In this document: positions 8,951 to 16,732 of the stretch, piece by piece
How the letters are laid out: each line of letters starts with the position of its first letter
Numbering within the stretch: position 1 is the stretch's first letter
Source: Paraburkholderia ginsengiterrae
GTDB taxonomy: Bacteria; Pseudomonadota; Gammaproteobacteria; Burkholderiales; Burkholderiaceae
Assembly (NCBI RefSeq): GCF_001645125.1
Contig: NZ_LXKA01000349.1
Span: 186,001 to 250,000 of the forward strand
Direction: 5' to 3'
Length of the DNA: 64,000 nucleotides
Program-made: the position numbers and the translations under genes
Notes under the pieces: model-generated
Told to the model about the DNA's origin: nothing
Database searches by the model: none
The model's input: only the letters and a program-made list of their open reading frames with translations

Positions 8951-9475
8951 ATGACCAATATCGATCAACTCGAGACGCGCCTGCGCCGGCGCGAGGATGC
9001 CGACGCGATCCGGCGCCTGAAAGCGCGCTATCTGGCGTGCTGCGATATGAAGGATCCACAGGGCATGCGCGACTGTTTCGCGCCAGGCCAGGTGCGCATC
9101 GACTACGGCCGGATCGGCGTGTTCGACGACCGCGACCAGTTGGTGGCGATTTTCGAACAGCTTGGCTGCCATCCGCATATCGTCGAGATGCATCACGGAG
9201 TCAACCCGCAGATCGACGTGCTCGACGACACGCATGCCCGCGGCACCTGGGGACTGCACTACCAGATGACTAACACGCAGGACCAGACAATCACGCAACT
9301 CGGTGCGTACTACGAAGATGAGTACGTGAAACTCAACGGGATCTGGAAGATTGCCGGGACCCGTTGTGTTGTCACGTCAACGCTGGTCGCAAGTTATGGC
9401 GACACCGCTCCCGGCGTGCGTTTCGCCGGGCGTCAGCCCAGTACCGGTGCGGCGGTGCAGGCGCTCGACGCATAG
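8951..9475 (+). CDS. SnoaL/NTF2-like protein, second copy
   Basis: This 174-residue protein has the same plan as its divergent neighbour: DAIRRLKARYLACCDMKD, then CHPHIVEMHHGVNPQI, GTWGLHYQM and YYEDEYVKLNGIWKIAGTR. The shared MHHG, GTW and YEDEYVK blocks indicate a divergent paralogous pair, perhaps forming a hetero-oligomer or acting on successive intermediates. The fold is that of ketosteroid isomerase and SnoaL, but the exact reaction is unknown. AGGAGA stands seven bases before the ATG. It is the first gene of the plus unit, followed by two SDR genes with short spacers. Confidence 0.82.
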   Translation: MTNIDQLETRLRRREDADAIRRLKARYLACCDMKDPQGMRDCFAPGQVRIDYGRIGVFDDRDQLVAIFEQLGCHPHIVEMHHGVNPQIDVLDDTHARGTWGLHYQMTNTQDQTITQLGAYYEDEYVKLNGIWKIAGTRCVVTSTLVASYGDTAPGVRFAGRQPSTGAAVQALDA

Positions 9476-9509
9476 GCCGATTACCCCGCATGACAGGAGG
9501 CATTCGCAG

Positions 9510-10376
9510 ATGAATAACGACAACAGCAATCCGGTCGCCGTCGTGACGGGTGCGTCGCGGGGTGCCGGCAAAGGCATTGCGCTCGCGCTCGGCGCAGCAG
9601 GCGCGACCGTGTACGTGACAGGCCGCTCGCAGAACGAGGGCGATGCGCCGCTGCCCGGCACGATCCACGCGACTGCGCTAGAAATCGACGCGCTGGGCGG
9701 AAGAGGCATCGCAGTCGCGTGTGATCACGCCGATGACGAGCAGGTGCGCTCGCTCTTTGAACGAGTCGAAAGCGAAAGCGGGCGGCTCGACATTCTCGTC
9801 AATAACGCGACCTATCTGCACGATCAGCTGATTCAGCCTGGCCCGTTCTGGGAGAAGTCGCTCGATCTCGTCGGCATCCTCGACGTCGGCTTGCGCTCCG
9901 CCTATGTAGCGAGCTGGTACGCCGCTCCGCTGATGGCGAGGCGCCGCGGCGGGCTGATCGCATTCACATCGTCATTCGGCTCGAGCTGCTACATGCACGG
10001 CGCCGCTTATGGCGCGCAGAAGGCCGGTGTCGACAAGTTCGCCAAGGACATGGCCGTCGACCTTCGCCCGTACGACGTTGCCGTGGTGTCCATCTGGATG
10101 GGCCCATTGCGCACGGAGCGCACGACACGCGTGTGGGAAGCCCACCCGGATCTGTACAAGGAATTCTCGCTCGTCGCGGAAAGCCCGGAGTTCACCGGCA
10201 ACGTCATCCACGCGCTGTACCGCGACCCGAACCGGATGACGCAATCCGGACAGGTGCTGATCGGCGCGGAGGCGGCGCTGGCTTACGGCATTGCCGATCT
10301 TGACGGCAAGCAGCCGCCGTCCTATCGCGAGTTGCTGGGCGGTCCAGCGCAGGCGCATCCGGCGATCGTCGCGTAA
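9510..10376 (+). CDS. Short-chain dehydrogenase/reductase, DHRS1-like
   Basis: This SDR has 288 residues, with TGASRGAGKG (cofactor), NNATYLHDQ (the NNA motif), SSFGSSCYMHGAAYGAQKAG (catalytic Ser and the YxxxK motif) and a longer C-terminus than classical SDRs, as in the DHRS1-like group. It is probably an oxidoreductase for the island's hydroxy/keto intermediate. The start at 9510 has AGGAGG 9 bases upstream; a longer in-frame extension back to 9351 overlaps the NTF2-like gene and was rejected. The next SDR begins 9 bases after its stop codon. Confidence 0.87.
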   Translation: MNNDNSNPVAVVTGASRGAGKGIALALGAAGATVYVTGRSQNEGDAPLPGTIHATALEIDALGGRGIAVACDHADDEQVRSLFERVESESGRLDILVNNATYLHDQLIQPGPFWEKSLDLVGILDVGLRSAYVASWYAAPLMARRRGGLIAFTSSFGSSCYMHGAAYGAQKAGVDKFAKDMAVDLRPYDVAVVSIWMGPLRTERTTRVWEAHPDLYKEFSLVAESPEFTGNVIHALYRDPNRMTQSGQVLIGAEAALAYGIADLDGKQPPSYRELLGGPAQAHPAIVA

Positions 10377-10385
10377 GGAGGCCTC

Positions 10386-11141
10386 GTGGGAATACTGGAC
10401 AAGAAGGTCGCTCTCGTCACCGGTGCGGGGCAGGGCGTTGGCCAGGGCGTCGCTTTCGCGCTGGCCGCGGAGGGCGCAGTGCTCGCCGTGGTCGGCCGCA
10501 CGCTCGACAAGCTGCTCTCCACCTGCGAAACGATCCGCCTGCGCGGCGGCCGGGCCGAACCGTTCGTGTGCGACGTGATGGACGGCGAGCAGATCGGGCG
10601 CTGCGTCGAAGCGGTGGTCGAGCGGCTTGGCGGCGTGCAGATCCTCATCAACAACGCTCAGGTCGTGCCGCTCGGCCGCCTGCTCGAGGTGACTGACGCC
10701 GCCTTTATCGACGGCTTCGACTCGGGGCCGCTCGCGACGCTGCGCATGATGCGCGCTTGCTATCCGTATCTGAAGGGCGACGGTGTGGTGGTGAATTTTG
10801 CGTCGTCGGCAGCGGTGCGCTGGGATGCCTCGGGCTATGGCGCATACGCGGCGACGAAGGAAGCGATTCGCGCATTGACGCGTGCTGCCGCGTGCGAATG
10901 GGGCGCGGACGGCATCCGCGTCAATGCGGTCGCGCCGCACGCTCTGTCGCCCGGCCTGAAAGGCTGGATCGACGCGAATCCGCATGAGGCCGAGGCGTTC
11001 TTCAAGACGATTCCGCTGGGACGGGTCGGCGATTGCGAGCGCGACATTGGGCGCGCGATCGTGTTTCTCGCGAGCACGGACGCGGCCTATCTGACCGGTG
11101 CGACACTGCCGCTCGACGGCGGTCAGGCTTATTGGGGTTAG
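10386..11141 (+). CDS. Short-chain dehydrogenase/reductase
   Basis: This is a classical SDR of 251 residues: TGAGQGVGQG, NNAQ, catalytic FASSAAV, YAATK and the C-terminal YLTGATLPLDGG. It starts at GTG 10386 with AGGAGG (10376-10381) overlapping the previous stop codon, so it is translationally linked to the upstream SDR. The YAATK form and overall pattern resemble 3-oxoacyl-ACP-reductase-like and hydroxysteroid-dehydrogenase-like enzymes; substrate unknown. It closes the island, and the tRNA-Leu units follow on the other strand. Confidence 0.88.
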   Translation: MGILDKKVALVTGAGQGVGQGVAFALAAEGAVLAVVGRTLDKLLSTCETIRLRGGRAEPFVCDVMDGEQIGRCVEAVVERLGGVQILINNAQVVPLGRLLEVTDAAFIDGFDSGPLATLRMMRACYPYLKGDGVVVNFASSAAVRWDASGYGAYAATKEAIRALTRAAACEWGADGIRVNAVAPHALSPGLKGWIDANPHEAEAFFKTIPLGRVGDCERDIGRAIVFLASTDAAYLTGATLPLDGGQAYWG

Positions 11142-11300
11142 ATGCTACGTGGGGAGGGCTGTGTCAGGCGCATCCCTATGCGTGCTCTTTTGGAGAAACT
11201 TACCCGCCCATGAAAAGCGTGGCACGGTAACCGCGCTGCAGAGACACTGAAGTCGAGCTAACGCTGGGCCACGAGTCTGCGGAACGAAGGGAAGCGCGAA

Positions 11301-11339
11301 AAACAAAAAACCCCGTAAGACTTTAACCTTACGGGGTTT
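11301..11339 (-). terminator. Terminator of tRNA-Leu copy 1
   Basis: A 12-bp perfect stem (11308-11319 with 11328-11339, 8-nt loop) is followed on the minus strand by TTTTTTGTTT (11301-11313 region). It is 46 bases beyond the tRNA 3' end. The stem could also stop plus-strand transcripts leaving the SDR genes. Confidence 0.85.
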
Positions 11340-11384
11340 CTCGAACTTCTTCGGCTTATGTTGAAACTACGCCGGAACAACTGA

Positions 11385-11471
11385 TGGTGCCCAGGAGAGG
11401 ACTCGAACCTCCACGGTGTTGCCACCGCTAGGACCTGAACCTAGTGCGTCTACCAATTCCGCCACCTGGGC
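11385..11471 (-). tRNA. tRNA-Leu (anticodon CAG), copy 1
   Basis: The minus-strand transcript begins GCCCAGGTGGCGGAATTGG, has the long variable arm of class II tRNAs, anticodon CAG within the ACTAGG/CCTAGC stem, the TTCGAGTC T-loop region and an encoded CCA end. The acceptor stem is fully paired. It decodes CUG, the main Leu codon in such a GC-rich genome. Confidence 0.95.
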
Positions 11472-11492
11472 ACGTTTTCAAGCTAGACCGCT

Positions 11493-11520
11493 ATTTTAGC
11501 GGGCTGATGCAGCGTGTCAA
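11493..11520 (-). promoter_or_regulatory. Sigma-70 promoter of tRNA-Leu copy 1
   Basis: On the minus strand TTGACA (11515-11520) is followed by a 16-bp spacer and TAAAAT (11493-11498), 21 bases before the mature tRNA 5' end. Confidence 0.7.
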
Positions 11521-11670
11521 TCCCTACCTGCAAACTAACGTCGCTTCAACCAACCGCCCGGATAAGTTACGCAGTGAAGCCGAAGTGAAGCACTACCGAC
11601 TGCGCAACAACCGTTCTGCCAACTACCTGATCCAAGCCGATAGATAAATCAGAACCGGATCACGTAGCCT

Positions 11671-11710
11671 CACACAAAAAGTAAAGCCGCTCGTAAGCGG
11701 CTTTACTTTT
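11671..11710 (-). terminator. Terminator of tRNA-Leu copy 2
   Basis: A 15-bp perfect stem (11677-11691 with 11696-11710, tetraloop) ends in a T-run on the minus strand. It lies 5 bases beyond the tRNA 3' CCA. Confidence 0.85.
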
Positions 11711-11715
11711 GAATC

Positions 11716-11802
11716 TGGTGCCCAAGAGAGGACTCGAACCTCCACAGTGTTGCCACCGCTAGGACCTGAACCTAGTGCGTCTACCAATTTCGCCACCTGG
11801 GC
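11716..11802 (-). tRNA. tRNA-Leu (anticodon CAG), copy 2
   Basis: Nearly identical to copy 1, with a few substitutions: a G-U pair in the acceptor stem, C to T near the D-arm and one change in the variable arm. The anticodon is also CAG and the CCA is encoded. Separate promoters and terminators show two transcription units, not one polycistronic precursor. Confidence 0.95.
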
Positions 11803-11826
11803 AGGTGATGAACAGCAAAGAACGCC

Positions 11827-11854
11827 ATTATAGCGACAGGTTGGGGCCTGTCAA
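11827..11854 (-). promoter_or_regulatory. Sigma-70 promoter of tRNA-Leu copy 2
   Basis: On the minus strand a perfect TTGACA (11849-11854), a 16-bp spacer and a perfect TATAAT (11827-11832) end 25 bases before the tRNA. It is the strongest consensus promoter I could find in the window. Confidence 0.85.
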
Positions 11855-12118
11855 GCGTTTCTCAAAACTTGCTTAAACATTCCGGCGACACGGCCGCGAG
11901 CGTGTCGCCGCAACGACGGGAGCGGCTTCAGAGGGGCCGCTTGGCGCGCAAACCGGGTGTTAGAATGCCTCGCAGTAGTTCGTTGGCACGGTGCACACGC
12001 CCGTCGGACTCAGCTTTGAACGAGCCGGACCCGAGCAGTCTTTTCTGTGCAATTGCAGGTGCAACTCAAGCGCAACGCAAACGCTTCCCAAGCCGAGCCA
12101 CATCGCCGACCGACGTCC
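11855..12118. other. Upstream region of rnr
   Basis: About 260 bases precede rnr. A TAGAAT hexamer (11961-11966) resembles a -10 box, but no matching -35 box lies at normal spacing. No small gene is supported. Confidence 0.35.
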
Positions 12119-14623
12119 ATGCAACGAGAAAAAATCATCGACAAGCCCTTGAGCAAATTTCCGTATCCGATTCCAAGCCGCGAAGAAATCCTGGGCGTTC
12201 TGCGCACGAGTGAAGCGCCGCTTGCCGCGAACGACATCGCCGAAGCCTTGTCGATCAAGCGCCAGGAGCGCGAAGGATTTTTCAAGCGCTTAGGCGCGAT
12301 GGAGCGCGACGGCCAGATCCGGCTCGATCAACGCAATCTCTATCAGCTGACTCATCCGTCCAACTTCGTCGCGGGCCGTGTGCAAGGCCATCGCGACGGC
12401 TACGGTTTCCTGATTCGCGACGACGGTCAGGACGATCTGTTCCTGCCCACCGGCGAAATGCAGAAGGTCATGCACAACGACCGCGTGCTCGCGCGCATCG
12501 TCGGCTATGACCGGCGCGGCCGTCCGGAAGGGCATATCGTCGAGGTCACGGACCGCGCCAACAAGCGCGTGATCGGCCGCCTGCTCAACGAGAACGGCGC
12601 GCTGATCGTCGCGCCCGAAGACAAGCGCATCGGCCATGACATCCTGATCGCGCAGAACACCAAGAAGGCCAAGGTAGGCCAGGTGGTGGTGGTCGAGCTG
12701 ACCGATTTCCCGAGCCGTCATTCGCAGCCGCTCGGCCGCGTGGTGGAAGTGCTCGGCGATATCGACGACCCCGGCATGGAAATCGAAATCGCGGTGCGCA
12801 AGTACGGCGTGCCGCACGAATTCAGCGAAGCAGCGCTCGACGAAGCCGCGCGCCTGCCGGACGAAGTGCGCCCGGCCGACGCGCGTCACCGCATCGATCT
12901 GCGCGATGTGCCGCTCGTTACCATCGACGGCGAAGACGCGCGCGACTTCGACGACGCCGTGTACTGCGAGCCGGTGCAGGTCGGCCGTGGCGAAGGCTTC
13001 CGCCTGATCGTCGCGATCGCGGACGTCTCGCACTACGTGCACCCGAAGAGCGGACTCGACGCCGACGCGATCGAGCGCAGCACCTCGGTGTATTTCCCGC
13101 GCCGCGTGATTCCGATGCTGCCGGAGAAGCTGTCGAACGGCTTGTGCTCGCTCAATCCGAACGTCGACCGTTGCGTGCTGGTGTGCGACATGATCGTCAC
13201 CGCGCGCGGCGAAGTGAAGGCGTATCAGTTCTACCCCGGCGTGATGCACTCGGCCGCGCGGCTCACCTATACGGAAGTCGCCGCGGTGCTGAAGAACACC
13301 AAGGGGCCAGAGGCCGCGCGCCGCGCCGCCGTGCTGCCGCAACTGCAAAATCTGTACGGCGTGTACAAGGCGCTGTTCGCCGCGCGTCAGAAGCGCGGCG
13401 CGATCGACTTCGATACGACCGAGACTTACATCGTCTGCAACGCGCAGGGCAAGATCGAACAGATCGTGCCGCGCACCCGCAACGACGCGCACAAGCTGAT
13501 CGAGGAGTGCATGCTGGCCGCGAACGTCTGCGCGGCCGACTTCCTCAAGCGTAACAAGCATCCGGGCCTGTTCCGCGTGCACGCCGGGCCGACCCCGGAA
13601 AAGCTCGAAAATCTGCGCTCGTTCCTGCGCGGCATGGGGCTTACGCTGAGCGGCGGCGACAAACCGCACGCCAGCGACTACGCCGCGCTGATGGCGCAGA
13701 TCCGCGACCGGCCCGACGCGCAGATGCTGCAGCCCATGCTGCTGCGCTCGATGCAACAGGCCGTCTACAGCCCGGACAATATCGGCCACTTCGGTCTCGC
13801 ATACGAGGCGTACGCGCACTTCACGAGCCCGATTCGCCGCTACCCCGATCTGCTTACGCACCGCGCGATCTACGCGATCCTGCAGGGCCGCAAGTATCAG
13901 CCGGAGCCGCCGCAAGGCGTCGAACTGAATACGGCGCTCTCGCCACGCGCCCGCGCGATGCAGCAGGCCGATGAGGAAAAGCGCGGCCGCGCCCGCGCGA
14001 ACAACGTCGCGATCTGGGAAGAGCTCGGGCTGCATTGCTCGGCCAACGAACGCCGCGCCGACGAAGCCTCGCGCGACGTCGAAGCCTGGCTGAAGTGCTA
14101 CTTCATGCGCGACAAGCTCGGCGAAGAGTACGGCGGCATGGTGAACGGCGTCACGTCGTTCGGCATTTTCGTGCAGCTCGATTCGCTCTTTATCGAAGGC
14201 CTCGTGCACGTGACCGAACTCGGCTCGGACTACTTCCAGTACGACGAAATCAAGAACGAGTTGCGAGGCGAGCGCACCGGCATTCGCTACCGCCTGTCGG
14301 ATCGCGTGCGCGTGCAGGTGAGCCGCGTCGATCTGGACGCACGCAAGATCGATTTCCGCCTGGTGCGCGACACGCCGATCAAGCCGCCGGTGGTGCGTGG
14401 CGCGCTGGCCGACAAGGCATCCGGTGAAAGCGGCGGGGCGCGCGTGCGTGTGCTGCCGCCGATGGACACCGGCGCGGCCGCGCCGGGCGCGCGCCGCAAG
14501 AAGGCGGCACCCGCGCAATCCGCGGCGGTCAAGGAAGCCCGCGCGGCGCGCGGCGTGGCGAAGAAGCATGGCGCCGCGAGCAAGTCGGCGGGCGGGAAGC
14601 CGCAGGCACGCAAGAAGCGCTAA
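12119..14623 (+). CDS. rnr: Ribonuclease R
   Basis: This is a 3'-to-5' hydrolytic exoribonuclease that degrades structured RNA, including rRNA fragments, and takes part in tmRNA quality control. It has 834 residues. The domains in order are an N-terminal winged-helix HTH (about 15-80), cold-shock domains, the RNB catalytic domain with DGEDARDFDDAV (about 269-280, metal-binding Asp residues), an S1 domain (about 665-750, starting GGMVNGVTSFGIFV) and a Lys/Arg/Ala-rich tail that helps unwind duplexes. The start at 12119 gives MQREKIIDKPLSKFPYPIPS; a GTG at 12047 would add 24 unconserved residues. Neither start has a clear ribosome binding site. rlmB follows 163 bases later, as in enteric rnr-rlmB operons. 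Confidence 0.95.
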   Translation: MQREKIIDKPLSKFPYPIPSREEILGVLRTSEAPLAANDIAEALSIKRQEREGFFKRLGAMERDGQIRLDQRNLYQLTHPSNFVAGRVQGHRDGYGFLIRDDGQDDLFLPTGEMQKVMHNDRVLARIVGYDRRGRPEGHIVEVTDRANKRVIGRLLNENGALIVAPEDKRIGHDILIAQNTKKAKVGQVVVVELTDFPSRHSQPLGRVVEVLGDIDDPGMEIEIAVRKYGVPHEFSEAALDEAARLPDEVRPADARHRIDLRDVPLVTIDGEDARDFDDAVYCEPVQVGRGEGFRLIVAIADVSHYVHPKSGLDADAIERSTSVYFPRRVIPMLPEKLSNGLCSLNPNVDRCVLVCDMIVTARGEVKAYQFYPGVMHSAARLTYTEVAAVLKNTKGPEAARRAAVLPQLQNLYGVYKALFAARQKRGAIDFDTTETYIVCNAQGKIEQIVPRTRNDAHKLIEECMLAANVCAADFLKRNKHPGLFRVHAGPTPEKLENLRSFLRGMGLTLSGGDKPHASDYAALMAQIRDRPDAQMLQPMLLRSMQQAVYSPDNIGHFGLAYEAYAHFTSPIRRYPDLLTHRAIYAILQGRKYQPEPPQGVELNTALSPRARAMQQADEEKRGRARANNVAIWEELGLHCSANERRADEASRDVEAWLKCYFMRDKLGEEYGGMVNGVTSFGIFVQLDSLFIEGLVHVTELGSDYFQYDEIKNELRGERTGIRYRLSDRVRVQVSRVDLDARKIDFRLVRDTPIKPPVVRGALADKASGESGGARVRVLPPMDTGAAAPGARRKKAAPAQSAAVKEARAARGVAKKHGAASKSAGGKPQARKKR

Positions 14624-14642
14624 GGCGGCTGCACCGCATGAA

Positions 14643-14684
14643 CCGCGCGCATCGGGTACGGAGCAACGTGCCCGATGCGCGCGG
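14643..14684 (+). repeat. Long stem-loop between rnr and rlmB
   Basis: A perfect 14-bp stem (14643-14656 with 14671-14684) encloses a loop that can pair a further 3 bp (ACG/CGT). No T-run follows, so it is not a normal terminator. It may be an mRNA processing or attenuation structure separating rnr from rlmB. Confidence 0.5.
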
Positions 14685-14786
14685 TCTGCGTTTCATCGCC
14701 GCCAGGCATTTACACGAAGCACGCAGGTTCATATTCATTTCAGCAGCGCGCGTTGAGCGCGCGCTCAATCAAAGGTTGTATCAGTC

Positions 14787-15530
14787 ATGGCACGTCTCAA
14801 GGTTTTATACGGTTTCCACGCAGTGACCGCGCGTATCCGGCACGACGCTTCGACAGTCGAAGATGTCTATTACGACGCGACGCGCAAGGATCGCCGCATG
14901 ACCGAGTTTCTGCACGCGGCGAAAGAAGCCGGCGTGCGTCTGATCGCGGCCGACGAAACGCGCCTGTGGGGCCTCGCGCACACGGAGCGGCACCAGGGCG
15001 TGGTGGCGCGCGCGGGCGACCTGCCGCTCGCGCAGAACCTCGCCGAGCTGCTGGACGGCATCAACGGTTCACCGCTGATTCTGGTGCTCGACGGCGTGAC
15101 CGATCCGCACAATCTCGGCGCCTGCCTGCGGGTGGCCGATGCGGCCGGCGCGCACGCGGTGATCGCGCCGCGCGATCGCGCAGTGGGCCTGAATGCCACG
15201 GCGGCCAAGGTGGCGAGCGGCGCGGCCGACACCGTGCCCTACATCACGGTGACCAATCTGGCGCGCGCGCTGCGGGAATTGAAGGACGCGGGCGTGTGGG
15301 TCGTCGGCACGGCCGGCGAGGCCACCAAGAGCCTCTATGAGACGGAACTCGACGGTCCGGTGGCGCTCGTGATGGGCGCCGAGGGCGAGGGCATGCGGCG
15401 CCTCACGCGCGATACCTGCGACGTGGTCATGCAGATTCCGATGGCGGGCACGGTGGAAAGCCTGAACGTCTCGGTCGCAAGCGGCGTTTGCCTCTTCGAA
15501 GCAGTGCGCCAGCGCGCGGTGAAGAAGTAA
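14787..15530 (+). CDS. rlmB: 23S rRNA (guanosine-2251-2'-O)-methyltransferase
   Basis: A SpoU/TrmH-family enzyme that methylates the 2'-OH of G2251 in the peptidyl-transferase P-loop of 23S rRNA. The 247 residues have an N-terminal substrate-binding domain (about 1-80) followed by the SPOUT trefoil-knot domain. Its motifs are [12 protein letters not shown] (motif 1), [12 protein letters not shown] (motif 2) and [15 protein letters not shown] (motif 3). Length is typical of the family. It is downstream of rnr on the same strand, a conserved pairing. Confidence 0.95.
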   Translation: MARLKVLYGFHAVTARIRHDASTVEDVYYDATRKDRRMTEFLHAAKEAGVRLIAADETRLWGLAHTERHQGVVARAGDLPLAQNLAELLDGINGSPLILVLDGVTDPHNLGACLRVADAAGAHAVIAPRDRAVGLNATAAKVASGAADTVPYITVTNLARALRELKDAGVWVVGTAGEATKSLYETELDGPVALVMGAEGEGMRRLTRDTCDVVMQIPMAGTVESLNVSVASGVCLFEAVRQRAVKK

Positions 15531-15594
15531 TCCTGGCGGCGAGCGCGTGCGACTCCGGTAAACTAGCGGTTTTTACTGCTCGCCAGCCTTTTCC

Positions 15595-16290
15595 ATGACT
15601 CAAGACGAACTTAAGCAACTGGTCGGCCAGGCCGCCGCCGACTACGTGAACGCCAACGTGCCCGAAGGCTCGGTGATCGGCGTCGGCACCGGCTCGACCG
15701 CGAACTGTTTTATCGACGCGCTGGCCGCCAACAAGGCGCGCTATCGCGGCGCGGTGTCGAGTTCGCTCGCCACCACGGCGCGGCTGCAATCGCACGGCAT
15801 CAAGGTGCTCGATCTCAACGAAATCGAGTCACTGCCGGTCTACGTGGACGGCGCCGATGAAATCGACCACAGCGGCGCGATGATCAAAGGCGGCGGCGGC
15901 GCGCTGACGCGCGAGAAAATTGTCGCGTCGGTGTCGGACGTGTTCGTCTGCATCGCGGATGCGAGCAAGCTGGTCGAGACGCTTGGCACCTTCCCGCTGC
16001 CGATCGAAGTGGTGCCGATGGCGCGTACCGCGATCGGCCGCCGCGTCGCGGCGCTCGGCGGCGTGCCGGTGGTGCGCGTGACCAAAGAGGGCGTGCCGTT
16101 CATTACCGACAACGGCAACGAAATCATCGACGTCAAGGGCTTGCGCATCAGCGACCCGCGCGCGCTGGAAATGCAGATCAATGCATGGCCTGGCGTCGTG
16201 ACGGTGGGCCTGTTCGCGGGCCGTGGCGCGAATTTGTGCCTGCTCGGCACGGAGACGGGCGTCGAAAAGATCGGCTACGACAAGGCCTGA
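15595..16290 (+). CDS. rpiA: Ribose-5-phosphate isomerase A
   Basis: It interconverts ribose-5-phosphate and ribulose-5-phosphate in the pentose phosphate pathway. The 231 residues are the usual length and show [12 protein letters not shown] (phosphate loop), [18 protein letters not shown] (active-site acids), [12 protein letters not shown] with the catalytic Glu and Lys, and GNEIIDV. It begins 64 bases after rlmB on the same strand and may share its transcript. Confidence 0.96.
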   Translation: MTQDELKQLVGQAAADYVNANVPEGSVIGVGTGSTANCFIDALAANKARYRGAVSSSLATTARLQSHGIKVLDLNEIESLPVYVDGADEIDHSGAMIKGGGGALTREKIVASVSDVFVCIADASKLVETLGTFPLPIEVVPMARTAIGRRVAALGGVPVVRVTKEGVPFITDNGNEIIDVKGLRISDPRALEMQINAWPGVVTVGLFAGRGANLCLLGTETGVEKIGYDKA

Positions 16291-16732
16291 TCACCGCATC
16301 GCATCGAATCGCGCTGCATCGCCGCGCAAGAACCTGCTTGAAGGACTCGCGCGGCGTCAAATACCTCTGCCACAGCGGCGCGCAATGCGCCGGTTGCATC
16401 AGCCAGCGCCGTGAGCGATCGCGCTGATGCTTGCAAATTCACCCCAATGAAATCGGCCGCGAAGCGGCTCGGCTATCTGACGGCACTCAAACGATTGCGC
16501 GTTCGACAGGCTGGCCCGAAACAAGCGTTACGCGCCAAAAGACAGGCGCTGGTCGCCAGGCGCCCCGAACAGCAAACGCATGGGACTATCGGGTTCGCAA
16601 TAGGCGAACGGCGATTGATCATTATTCGCGCGCTGTCGTACGTCGAATGTGGGCACGCGCACGCACGGCAAACGATGCGCCACATACACTCGTTGCTAAG
16701 CCAAAGAGGCGTTGACCAAGAGGCAGGGGATC
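16291..16732. other. Intergenic region between rpiA and the glycosyltransferase gene
   Basis: About 440 bases. A long frame across the region (from 16411) only continues as an out-of-register shadow of the next gene. I see no tRNA, terminator with a T-run, or family-like small protein. It probably contains the promoter of the glycosyltransferase gene; AGGCAGGGG near 16722-16730 is its ribosome binding site. Confidence 0.4.

Noticed and set aside
12290-14569. 759-residue minus-strand frame across rnr
   Set aside because: Typical antisense open frame in GC-rich DNA, His/Arg-rich, with no domain; rnr is complete on the plus strand.
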